The notes beneath the pieces were generated by a model. That model was given only the letters and a program-made list of their open reading frames with translations, was not told where the DNA came from and did no database searches. Positions 55,311 through 63,228 of a stretch of 64,000 nt of DNA are shown here, piece by piece. The position numbers and the translations under genes are program-made. Source of the DNA: Pseudaestuariivita atlantica. Its GTDB lineage: Bacteria > Pseudomonadota > Alphaproteobacteria > Rhodobacterales > Rhodobacteraceae. The stretch's first letter is position 1. Each line of letters begins with the position of its first letter. The stretch spans positions 124,001 through 188,000 of the forward strand of contig NZ_AQQZ01000006.1 in NCBI RefSeq assembly GCF_001205715.1, given 5' to 3'.

Positions 55311-56243
55311 TTAGCGGTCGATGCCTGCCAGAGCCTTCACAGCGGCCGCGTTGGACTTGTCAACGAAGCCCGGACCCGACGCGATGTTGTTGCCCGGCAG
55401 CAGGCCTGCCGCGGTGTTGTAAAGGTGCAGGACGATGACCGGCATGTAGCCTTGCAGACGCTGCTGCTGGTCGATCGTGAACGACGCGCGGCCGTCTTCG
55501 ATCATGTCCATCACGCCCGGCGACAGGTCGAAGCAGGCGAGGTGCACGTCGGCACCCACGGCTTCGATCGCCTTGGTGGCGGCTTCACAGACGTGCGGGC
55601 CAACGGCCAGGACACCGTCGATCGACTCGTCGGCTTCCAGCGCGGCAGCGGTCCGGGTTTCGATCTGCGCGGGGTCGTTCGACACGTCGATCATGTTCAG
55701 ATCGCCGCCGAGGCCGGCGAAGTAGCCTTCGCAGCGGTCGACGAGCGCGGTGTTGAACGCTTCCTGGTTGAGGCAGAGACCCTTGGTCACGCCTTCGGCC
55801 TTGGCACGGCCACCGGCGGCTTCACCCGCCAGACGCTCGGGCTGGCCCACGTGCATCAGGGCGCCCAGCTCTTTCGACGATTCGAGGCCGGAGTTCATGG
55901 TCACGACCGGGATACCGTCGGCGACGGCGGCCTTGATCGCGGGGCCAAGCGCGTCGGCGTCGGGCAGCGACACGATGATCCCGTCGGGTTCGGACGCGGC
56001 GGCGGCTTCGATCAGCGCGGCCATGGCGGCCATGTCGCCCGAGACGTCGAAGTTGTATTCCAGCGTCGCGCCGATGGCGGCTGCGGCGTCACGGCCACCT
56101 TTTTCGACGACCGGCCAGAACGGGTCGGTGCCTTGCGTGTGCGTGATCATGACATAGCGTTCGCCATGCCCGTCTGCGGCTGCCATGCTGGCAACGGCCG
56201 ACATCGCGACGGCCAGAGCCGCCTTTTTCAAGAAGTTGGTCAT
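55311..56243 (-). CDS. Sugar ABC transporter substrate-binding protein (RbsB-like)
   Basis: 310-residue periplasmic protein with a signal peptide (about 1-24, ending SMAAADG) and a peripla_BP_4 fold: HTQGTDPFWPVVEKGG, GIPVVTMNSGLESS, GVLAVGPHVCEAA, and FTIDQQQRLQGYMPV near the end. The binding site pattern fits pentoses or hexoses. ATG 56243 has GGGAGGA upstream. First gene of the operon. Confidence 0.93.
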   Translation of the reverse strand: MTNFLKKAALAVAMSAVASMAAADGHGERYVMITHTQGTDPFWPVVEKGGRDAAAAIGATLEYNFDVSGDMAAMAALIEAAAASEPDGIIVSLPDADALGPAIKAAVADGIPVVTMNSGLESSKELGALMHVGQPERLAGEAAGGRAKAEGVTKGLCLNQEAFNTALVDRCEGYFAGLGGDLNMIDVSNDPAQIETRTAAALEADESIDGVLAVGPHVCEAATKAIEAVGADVHLACFDLSPGVMDMIEDGRASFTIDQQQRLQGYMPVIVLHLYNTAAGLLPGNNIASGPGFVDKSNAAAVKALAGIDR

Positions 56244-56549
56244 GTTTCCTCCCATAGACCAGTCAGGGGGTTATGCCCCTTGGCTGTCCCGGCCAAAGCC
56301 GGATAAGCGGGCGCGCCCTGTTAGCGCGAAACCCTGACCCCGATCATTGGGATTTGGCGGGACCTGTCAATGCCTCTTTTGCAACCGGTTGCAAAAACTT
56401 TGCATTGTCCTGTTTCGTGCTTGCGGCCGCCGCCGGGGCTGCCTTGGAATCGGGCGTCGGCGCGCATTTTTTCGGCAACGGGGCCGGCCCTTGATTCCCG
56501 GTGCAGGCTTCGACACTACTCGACCCCGAAACGCAGAAGGAGCACGCGC
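56244..56549. other. 306-base divergent intergenic region
   Basis: No gene is seen. It holds the promoters of the sugar ABC operon (leftward) and the SDR gene (rightward), plus the perfect palindrome at 56377-56396. The right side carries AAGGAG for the SDR start. The rest is unremarkable. Confidence 0.7.
56377..56396. promoter_or_regulatory. LacI-family-type operator palindrome
   Basis: TTTTGCAACCGGTTGCAAAA, a perfect 20-bp palindrome with the central CG of LacI-family operators. It sits midway in the divergent region, well placed to control both sugar transport and the SDR gene. No LacI-type regulator gene lies in this window. Confidence 0.75.
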
Positions 56550-57302
56550 ATGAGCTTTGCCATATACCCGTCCCTCAAGGATAAATCCGTGATCGTGACC
56601 GGCGGCGCGTCGGGCATCGGGGCCGAGATCGTGCAGGCATTCGCGGCGCAGGGCGCGCGCGTGGGGTTCCTCGATCTCGACGCCGAGGGCAGCGCGGCGC
56701 TTGTTGCGCGGACCGAAGGCGAGGTCACGTTCGAGACCTGCGACCTGCGCGATATCGACGCGCTGCGCACCGCGCTGACGGCCCTGCGCGACCGGATCGG
56801 CCCGGCGGACGTGCTGGTCAACAACGCCGCCCGCGACGACCGTCACGACTGGCGAGAGGTCACGCCCGAATACTGGGACGAGCGCATGGCGACGAACCTG
56901 CGCCACATGTTCTTCGCCATCCAGGCAACCGCCCCCGACATGATCGCGGCGGGCGGCGGGTCCATCGTGAACATCGGGTCGAACTCGTGGTGGGAGGCAG
57001 GCGGCGGTTTCCCGGCCTATACCACCGCCAAATCCGCGGTGCACGGCCTGACGCGGACCATGGCGCGCGACCTTGGCGATCACCGCATCCGGGTGAACAC
57101 CGTCGTGCCGGGCTGGATCATGACCGAGCGGCAGAAAGAGCTGTGGGTCACGCCCGAGGCGATCGAGAAACAGCGCGCCCGGCAGGTCCTGCCCGACCTG
57201 ATCGAGCCGGTCTACGTCGCGCGGATGGTGCTGTTTCTGGCGTCCGACGACGCGGCGATGTGCTCAGCCGGGAATTTCATGGTCGAGGCGGGCTCGATCT
57301 AG
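56550..57302 (+). CDS. SDR family oxidoreductase
   Basis: 250-residue short-chain dehydrogenase: TGGASGIG cofactor motif (about 16-23), NNAA, Ser in GSNSWW, and catalytic YTTAK. AAGGAG precedes ATG 56550. It diverges from the sugar ABC operon under a shared palindrome and is convergent with ribokinase (1 base between stops), so it probably oxidises the imported sugar. Confidence 0.92.
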   Translation: MSFAIYPSLKDKSVIVTGGASGIGAEIVQAFAAQGARVGFLDLDAEGSAALVARTEGEVTFETCDLRDIDALRTALTALRDRIGPADVLVNNAARDDRHDWREVTPEYWDERMATNLRHMFFAIQATAPDMIAAGGGSIVNIGSNSWWEAGGGFPAYTTAKSAVHGLTRTMARDLGDHRIRVNTVVPGWIMTERQKELWVTPEAIEKQRARQVLPDLIEPVYVARMVLFLASDDAAMCSAGNFMVEAGSI

Positions 57303-57303
57303 C

Positions 57304-58206
57304 CTACAGCAATGCGTCGACCTCGGCGCGGGTGGGCATCGACGGCGCGGTGCCCGGACGGGTGACCGAGATCCCCGCCGTGACGCAGCCGATCCGCGCG
57401 GCCATCTCGGCATCGTGCCCTTCGGCGATGGCGGCGGCGAAGGCCCCGTTGAAGGCATCGCCCGCGCCCGTCGTCTCCACCACCGCGCCCGCATCGACCG
57501 CCGGGATCATGCCGTGCCCGTCCAGGTAGACGCCCTGCGCGCCCATCGTGATGATGGGGCGCGTCACGCCCTGTTCCTTCAACGCCGCGCAGGCGCGTGC
57601 GGCACTTGTCGCGTCGGTCACCGCGATCCCGGTCAGCGCCTCGCATTCGGTCTCGTTCGGAGTGACGTAGTCGCATAAACCCAGCATGCCGTCGGGCAGG
57701 TCCGCCGCCGGGGCCGGGTTGAGCAGGGTCGTCACCCCTGCCCCGCGCGCGATTTCCAGGCCGCGCACCGCCGCCGCCATCGGCTGTTCCAGCTGCGTGA
57801 CGAAGACATCCGCGCCCGCGATCAACCCGGCATGGGCGTCGAGCATCGCGGCATCGATCCGCTCCGCCGCACCCGGAGAGATGATGATCGCGTTGTCGCC
57901 GCTCGCCGCGTCGACAAAGATGAACGCCGCACCGGTGTAGCTGTCTGCCAGTTGCTCGGCATGGGCCACGACCCCGGCCTCTGACCACGTGTCGAGCGCG
58001 ATCTTGGCGAAATCGTCCTGCCCGAGCCGGGTGATCATATGCGTCTCGGCCCCGATGCGCGCGCAGGCCACCGCCTGGTTCGATCCCTTCCCGCCCGGAC
58101 CCAGCGCGAAGGAACGGCCAAGGATCGTCTCTCCCATCCGCGGCATGCGGTCGGCGCGGAAGGAGGTGTCGGCGACAAAGACGCCAAGGATCGCGACGCG
58201 GCCCAT
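57304..58206 (-). CDS. rbsK: Ribokinase (PfkB family)
   Basis: 300 residues with the PfkB signatures: GPGGKGSNQAVACAR (about 37-51), NPAPAADLP, NETECEALTG and the catalytic DTTGAGDAF-like ETTGAGDAFNGA (about 246-257, Asp base). Phosphorylates ribose or a similar sugar. Three bases downstream of the RbsD/FucU gene, so co-transcribed. Confidence 0.93.
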   Translation of the reverse strand: MGRVAILGVFVADTSFRADRMPRMGETILGRSFALGPGGKGSNQAVACARIGAETHMITRLGQDDFAKIALDTWSEAGVVAHAEQLADSYTGAAFIFVDAASGDNAIIISPGAAERIDAAMLDAHAGLIAGADVFVTQLEQPMAAAVRGLEIARGAGVTTLLNPAPAADLPDGMLGLCDYVTPNETECEALTGIAVTDATSAARACAALKEQGVTRPIITMGAQGVYLDGHGMIPAVDAGAVVETTGAGDAFNGAFAAAIAEGHDAEMAARIGCVTAGISVTRPGTAPSMPTRAEVDALL

Positions 58207-58209
58207 GGC

Positions 58210-58656
58210 TCAGCCCTCCTCGGGCGGGACAACGCCCTTGCGCAGCGCGAAGCAGCCGTAGAACCGCCGCTCCTGCGTCTGGATCACCGCGTAGGCCGAT
58301 TTCGCACGGTCGTAGAAGGCGAACCGTTCCACGCCGACCAGCTTGGGGCCCCCGGCGGCAAAGACCTCGGCCTGCACCTCTTCCATCACGGGCAGGATGG
58401 TGTCCGGTTCACCCACCACTTCCATCCGCGCGGCGGCGTCATCGACGAAGGTGTCGATCGGGTAGACGCTGAGCACGGCGCGCACGACCTCTGCCGCGGG
58501 GCGGTCGATGCGCAGCACCTCGCCCAGCACCGTTTCGCGGGCGAGGCTGTCGGCGGGAAAATTGGTGTCCGAGATGATCAGGTCATCGCCGTGGCCCATC
58601 GCCCTGAGGGCGTAAAGCACATCGGCGTTCAGCAGCGGGTCGATCCCCTTGAGCAT
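58210..58656 (-). CDS. RbsD/FucU family sugar mutarotase
   Basis: 148 residues: LKGIDPLLNADVLYALRAMGHGDDL with the catalytic-type His in MGHGD, and DTNFPADS. FucU (about 140 residues) interconverts fucose anomers and RbsD acts on ribose; the length and RFAFYDRAKSAYAVIQTQERRFYG-like ending favour FucU. GGGAGA precedes ATG 58656. Works with the ribokinase and the sugar ABC transporter. Confidence 0.92.
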   Translation of the reverse strand: MLKGIDPLLNADVLYALRAMGHGDDLIISDTNFPADSLARETVLGEVLRIDRPAAEVVRAVLSVYPIDTFVDDAAARMEVVGEPDTILPVMEEVQAEVFAAGGPKLVGVERFAFYDRAKSAYAVIQTQERRFYGCFALRKGVVPPEEG

Positions 58657-58722
58657 GCGCGTCTCCCGTTTCGTTGGCGCGACGTTACCCCGCCTGCGCT
58701 GCCGACCCAAGGCCTGCGTGGG

Positions 58723-59223
58723 TCAGCCGGTGATCGGATGCTCGACGACGGAGAAGCCCTCGTCGAGTGATGGCGGTTCGAAATGGCGCGCGAACAGGTG
58801 AAACTGTTCCTCCGTCGGCGCGAAGGGATGCGCACCGGACGCGTTCCGCGCGCGCAGACGCTGCAGCAGCACATCGTCGGGTCCGTGCAGGTAATGCAGA
58901 CGGTGCGCCACGCCCGCGGCCTCGATCACATCGCGCATCCAGACGCGGTTCGCCCGCGTGTTCGCCGGAAAGTCCAGCACGACGGACATGCCCGCCCGCA
59001 AGAGGCGTTCCACATGCGGCCCCATCGCCGCCTGCAACCGCCCTGCCGCGCGGACGTAATCGCGGGGGATTTCGATCTCGTCGGGATAAAGCGCGCCCAG
59101 CCAGTCGTCTTCCGAGATCAGGACCGTGTTCGGCGCGCGCGCCAATTCCCCCGCCAGCGTCGATTTGCCGGACGCCATCTTGCCGCACAGCATGTGCAGC
59201 AAGGGCGCCGGATCAGACGGCAT
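58723..59223 (-). CDS. AAA/P-loop kinase-like protein
   Basis: 166 residues with Walker A GKMASGKST (about 14-22) and ISEDDWLGALYPDEI, as in zeta-toxin/chloramphenicol-phosphotransferase-like kinases; VVLDFPANT fits the second conserved strand. Substrate unknown. It starts inside the last 11 bases of the desaturase gene, so it is translationally coupled to it. No antitoxin is adjacent. Confidence 0.85.
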   Translation of the reverse strand: MPSDPAPLLHMLCGKMASGKSTLAGELARAPNTVLISEDDWLGALYPDEIEIPRDYVRAAGRLQAAMGPHVERLLRAGMSVVLDFPANTRANRVWMRDVIEAAGVAHRLHYLHGPDDVLLQRLRARNASGAHPFAPTEEQFHLFARHFEPPSLDEGFSVVEHPITG

Positions 59224-60283
59224 GGGGGCGCAACGCCTCGACCTCTTCGCGGTAGGGCGCGGCCCCGTCGGGCAGGTCCGGCACGATCACCGCGTCGCGG
59301 TAGCGCAATTGCTGCCACAGGACCGGCAGAAGCCGACGGTAGGCCGCCCAGATCGACGGCGCGGGCGGTGGCAGGTCGCCCCGGATCGCCGCATGCAGTG
59401 CCGGCAGGTGGTAGTACGGGACCATCGTGAACATGTGATGTTCGACGTGGTAGTTCATGTTGAGGTACACGAACCGGCTGAACGGGTTCATCAGCACGGT
59501 GCGGGTGTTCAGCCGGTGGTCCGTCACGTTCTCTGCCAGCCCAAGGTGCTGCAACACGCCGGTCATGATGTGATGCCACGCGCCGTAAAGGCGCGGCAGG
59601 CCGATCACCATCAGCGGCAGGATGGATCCCATGGCGATGGCCAAGAGGATCGTTGCGCCGTAGATCGCCAGCCAGATGCGCGCCACGCGGTAGACGCGCG
59701 GTCGGTCTTCTTCGCGGACATACATCTCTTCCTCGGGGTACAGCCGCCCGCTGGCATGCAGGAGCATCCGCGACATCAGCGCCCAGACATCGAGGATGCC
59801 GAAAAGGTTGAGCGCGAGGCGGCCCAGGTCGGGCGGGCGCATCGCGACGATCTCGGGGTCGCGGCCCACGACGATGGTGTCGGTGTGGTGGCGCACGTGG
59901 CTTGCCCGCCAGACGACCGGGTTGCGCATCATCATGAAACTGGCGATCTGGTAGACGACGTTGTTCATCCAAGGCGTGCGAAAGGCGGTGCGGTGGCCAC
60001 ATTCGTGCCAGCGTGAATCGCCCCCCGATCCATAAAGGACGCCATAGACCGCCCAGAACGGCGCCGACCACCAGCTGGGCCAGAGCGCGATGCCGATGCC
60101 CGCCGTGACGACCATCAGCCCCAGCCACAGCACCGTGTCGCGCAGCGCGCGGGCGTCGGACTTCTCCATCAGGGGGCGCAGGATCGCGGGATCGACGCGC
60201 GGGCGGAACCACGCGGGCGAGGCCAGCCCCGCCGCCTGTGCCGCGCGGTCCGCGTCTTCCGTCAATGCGTAATCCCGTGCCAT
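59213..60283 (-). CDS. Fatty acid desaturase family protein
   Basis: 356-residue membrane di-iron enzyme. Three histidine boxes are visible: HECGH (93-97), HVRHH (129-133) and HVEHH (279-283), with hydrophobic helices near 52-80 and 205-232. Substrate may be an acyl lipid, sterol-like molecule or carotenoid; not resolved. Divergent from the aldo/keto reductase, and overlaps the P-loop kinase gene. Confidence 0.9.
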   Translation of the reverse strand: MARDYALTEDADRAAQAAGLASPAWFRPRVDPAILRPLMEKSDARALRDTVLWLGLMVVTAGIGIALWPSWWSAPFWAVYGVLYGSGGDSRWHECGHRTAFRTPWMNNVVYQIASFMMMRNPVVWRASHVRHHTDTIVVGRDPEIVAMRPPDLGRLALNLFGILDVWALMSRMLLHASGRLYPEEEMYVREEDRPRVYRVARIWLAIYGATILLAIAMGSILPLMVIGLPRLYGAWHHIMTGVLQHLGLAENVTDHRLNTRTVLMNPFSRFVYLNMNYHVEHHMFTMVPYYHLPALHAAIRGDLPPPAPSIWAAYRRLLPVLWQQLRYRDAVIVPDLPDGAAPYREEVEALRPHAV

Positions 60284-60393
60284 GCGCGGACGCTAGCAAG
60301 CCCGCCCGAACCGGTCAATTTCGCCTGCGCCCTGCCCCTTCCCGCGCCCGCGTTCTTGGCTAGACTGAAGGCAACGCATGCATGGAGGGCGAC

Positions 60394-61422
60394 ATGGCAC
60401 TGAAGACGCGGCACTGGGACCGGCTTGGCAATGGCGGGCTGACCTTTACCGAGATCGGGTTCGGCACGGCGCCGCTTGGCAACCTCTACCGCGCGATCAC
60501 CGATGACGAGGCGCGCGCGACGCTGGATGCGGCATGGGAGGGCGGCGTGCGCTATTTCGACACCGCGCCGCTGTACGGGCTGGGGCTGAGCGAGACCAGG
60601 CTGAACCCGTTCCTGCGCGACAAGCCGCGCGACGACTACGTGCTGTCGACCAAGGTGGGCCGGCTGATGCAGCCTTGCGCCGCCGAATACCGGTCGGGCG
60701 TCGGCAAGTGGTTCGAGGTGCCGCAGCGGCGCGAGCAGTACGATTACACCTATGACGGCGTGATGCGGTCGTTCGAACATTCCTTCTCACGCCTTGGCGT
60801 CGACCGGGTCGATATCCTCTACGTGCACGACCTGTGCGTGTTCTCGCACGGCTCCAAGGCCGCATCCGACATGCGGATCGAGGAATTCTTCGGCGGGCGC
60901 GGCTATGACGCGATGGTCTCCCTGCGCGACCAGGGGCTGGTGACGGCCATCGGCGGCGGTATCAACGAGTGGGAGGTCTGCCAGACGCTGGCCGAGCGCG
61001 GCGATTTCGACCTGTTCCTGCTGGCGGGGCGCTACACGCTGCTGGAACAGGGGGCGCTGGATACCTTCCTGCCGCTCTGCGAGGCGCGGGGCATCGGGAT
61101 CGTGACCGGCGGGCCCTACAATTCCGGCATCCTCGCCACCGGCGCACGGCCCGGAGCGTATTACAACTACGACCCCGCCCCGCAGGCAATCCTCGACAAG
61201 GTGGACGCGATCGAAACGGTCTGCCGCGACCACGGCGTGCGGCTGGTCGATGCCGCCTTCCAGTTCCCGCTGCTGCATCCCGCGCATGTCACGGTCATTC
61301 CCGGCGGCCAGGGCGTGGCCGAGATGGAGGCCAACCTGCAGGCCGCAACGGCCACCATCCCACCGGCGCTGTGGGCCGATTTGAAGGCGAAGGGCCTGAT
61401 GCGCGAGGACGCCCCGACCTGA
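60394..61422 (+). CDS. Aldo/keto reductase (D-threo-aldose dehydrogenase-like)
   Basis: 342 residues, TIM-barrel NAD(P) oxidoreductase: GFGTAPLGN, FDTAPLYGLGLSE (Asp and Tyr of the catalytic tetrad), STKVGRL, DILYVHDL. Similar to L-fucose/D-threo-aldose 1-dehydrogenases. Starts at ATG 60394 because GGAGGG lies 5 bases upstream; ATG 60382 has none. Proximity to the FucU/ribokinase genes hints at a shared sugar pathway. Confidence 0.92.
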   Translation: MALKTRHWDRLGNGGLTFTEIGFGTAPLGNLYRAITDDEARATLDAAWEGGVRYFDTAPLYGLGLSETRLNPFLRDKPRDDYVLSTKVGRLMQPCAAEYRSGVGKWFEVPQRREQYDYTYDGVMRSFEHSFSRLGVDRVDILYVHDLCVFSHGSKAASDMRIEEFFGGRGYDAMVSLRDQGLVTAIGGGINEWEVCQTLAERGDFDLFLLAGRYTLLEQGALDTFLPLCEARGIGIVTGGPYNSGILATGARPGAYYNYDPAPQAILDKVDAIETVCRDHGVRLVDAAFQFPLLHPAHVTVIPGGQGVAEMEANLQAATATIPPALWADLKAKGLMREDAPT

Positions 61423-61454
61423 GCCGTCAATCGGGGATTAACCCACGTCGTGCA

Positions 61455-61483
61455 TTGACAAACCGCGCGCGGAGCAAAATGAA
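61455..61483 (+). promoter_or_regulatory. Candidate promoter of the globin gene
   Basis: TTGACA (61455-61460) is a perfect -35; 17 bases on lies AATGAA, a weak -10. About 30 bases upstream of the globin ATG (61514). The poor -10 makes this tentative. Confidence 0.3.
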
Positions 61484-61513
61484 AGGGCCGGACTACTGAA
61501 AGACGACACCGCC

Positions 61514-61921
61514 ATGACCGATCCCATCGCCACGATACGCAGGACGTGGGCGCTCGCGGCGGCGGCGCCGGAAGATACCGCGCGCGTCTTCTATTCCACG
61601 CTGTTCCGGGTCAATCCCGAAAGCCAGGCCCTGTTCCGCAACGACCTTGACGCGCAGGGCGACAAGCTGATGGAAACGCTGGGGTTCATCGTGGACAACC
61701 TCGAAAACGAGGAGGCGTTGATGGTCGCCGCGCGCGACCTGGCGATCCGCCACGTCGCCTATGGCGTGAAGGCCGAGGATTACGACAGTGTCGGTTTCGC
61801 GCTGATCGCAACGCTCGAAACCCTGCTGGGATCGGAGTTCGATGCCGAGGCGCGCGCCACCTGGATCGAGGTCTATGGCACCCTGTCGAAAGCCATGATC
61901 GAAGCCGCCTACCCGGCCTGA
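61514..61921 (+). CDS. Bacterial globin (haemoglobin-like)
   Basis: 135 residues with an all-helical globin pattern: RVFYSTLFRVNPESQALFR (B-C-CD region, Phe and Leu typical), a proximal His in DLAIRHVAYGV (about residue 79) and a C-terminal helix. Resembles Vitreoscilla-type haemoglobin domains without a flavin domain. Likely role in O2 or NO binding. Confidence 0.88.
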   Translation: MTDPIATIRRTWALAAAAPEDTARVFYSTLFRVNPESQALFRNDLDAQGDKLMETLGFIVDNLENEEALMVAARDLAIRHVAYGVKAEDYDSVGFALIATLETLLGSEFDAEARATWIEVYGTLSKAMIEAAYPA

Positions 61922-61955
61922 CCTATACCTTGGTATATTCGCCTATCCCCATGCC

Positions 61956-63209
61956 ATGGCGATTTCGCGCCGCCCGCGCCGTATGGTGCGCCTGAGTGGA
62001 GCAAACTGGGCGAATGACACCGTGCATATCGAGACATTTCTGATTCCGGCGACGGATGCCGGCACCGACACGCAGCTTTCGGACATGATCGACCGGATGG
62101 GCGGGGCACCGAGCCTCATCGCCTGTCACCACGATGCCACGATGCCACGCGACGCGATCGCGTCGGCGCTGGGCAACAGCGGCGCCCCGCTTCACCGTGC
62201 CACCTCCTGCAAGGGGAGCGTGACCGAGGATGCAGAGACCACTCCCGCGGCAATGACCGCGTTCTGCATCTGGGATTCAGACGGCGATTACGGCACCGCC
62301 GCCGCCGGTTTCGACGGCACCACGCCGCGCGACGCCGCCGAAGCCGCGACGCGCCGGGCACTGCAGATCGCCGACCGCGCGGGCGAGAAGCCCGACCTCG
62401 TCTTCATCTCGGCCACTCCCGGCGATGAAGAGGCGATCCTCGCAGGCATCATGGCGGTTGTCGGGTCGGACGTGCCGATCTTCGGCGGCACCGCCGCGGA
62501 CAACGACGTGTCCGGCCAGTGGGAAGTGTCGGACGGCGAGACGACGACCGGCGCGGGGCTGGTGGTGAGCGTGCTGTTCCCGTCGACACCCGTGCATTTC
62601 GCCTATCACAACGGTTATGCGCCCAGTGGCCAGACCGGCACGATCACCCGCGCCGAGGGCCGCACGCTGCACGAAATCGACGGGCGTCCCGCCGCCGATA
62701 TCTACCGCGACTGGACGGGCAGCGACGTGCTGCCCGCCGACAACGGTGACGGGCAGAACATCCTCGCTGCCGCGACGATGGCGCCGCTGGGGCGCTATAT
62801 CGGGTCGCAGGACGGGGTCGACAATTACCTGCTGGTGCACCCCGCGCATCTGAACGCCGACGGGTCGCTGCAGCTTTTCGCCGAGGTCGAAGAGGGCGAG
62901 GTCCTGACGCAGATGACCGGCACGCGCGACGCGCTGTCAGATCGCGCGGGCCGCGTGGCCGCGCAGGCCGTGGCCGTGGGCCGGCTGGATCCCAAGGACG
63001 TCGCGGGCGCCTACATGATCTATTGCGGGGGATGCCTGCTGGCGGTCGAGGACCGGGTCGGAACGATCCTCGACGGCGTCAAGTCCGCCCTGCCCGGCAT
63101 CCCGTTCCAGACCGCGTTCACCTTTGGCGAACAGGGCTGCGTGATGGGCGGTGAAAACCGGCATGGCAACCTGATGATATCCTGCGTAGTGTTCACCAAG
63201 ACCAACTGA
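61956..63209 (+). CDS. FIST N/FIST C domain sensor protein
   Basis: 417 residues: FIST N (about 50-240, with FISATPGDEEAILAGI and FGGTAADND) and FIST C (about 250-400, GYMIYCGGC-like AYMIYCGGCLLAVEDRV, FGEQGCVMGGENRHGNLM). FIST domains are ligand-sensing modules linked to signal transduction. ATG 61956 is used; ATG 61983 is possible. It sits 19 bases upstream of a GAF-PAS signalling gene, suggesting one sensory system. Confidence 0.9.
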   Translation: MAISRRPRRMVRLSGANWANDTVHIETFLIPATDAGTDTQLSDMIDRMGGAPSLIACHHDATMPRDAIASALGNSGAPLHRATSCKGSVTEDAETTPAAMTAFCIWDSDGDYGTAAAGFDGTTPRDAAEAATRRALQIADRAGEKPDLVFISATPGDEEAILAGIMAVVGSDVPIFGGTAADNDVSGQWEVSDGETTTGAGLVVSVLFPSTPVHFAYHNGYAPSGQTGTITRAEGRTLHEIDGRPAADIYRDWTGSDVLPADNGDGQNILAAATMAPLGRYIGSQDGVDNYLLVHPAHLNADGSLQLFAEVEEGEVLTQMTGTRDALSDRAGRVAAQAVAVGRLDPKDVAGAYMIYCGGCLLAVEDRVGTILDGVKSALPGIPFQTAFTFGEQGCVMGGENRHGNLMISCVVFTKTN

Positions 63210-63228
63210 CACCACTCACGAAGGCCCC

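Noticed and set aside
58723-59223. Zeta-type toxin of a toxin-antitoxin pair
   Set aside because: No small antitoxin gene adjoins it; it is coupled to a desaturase instead.
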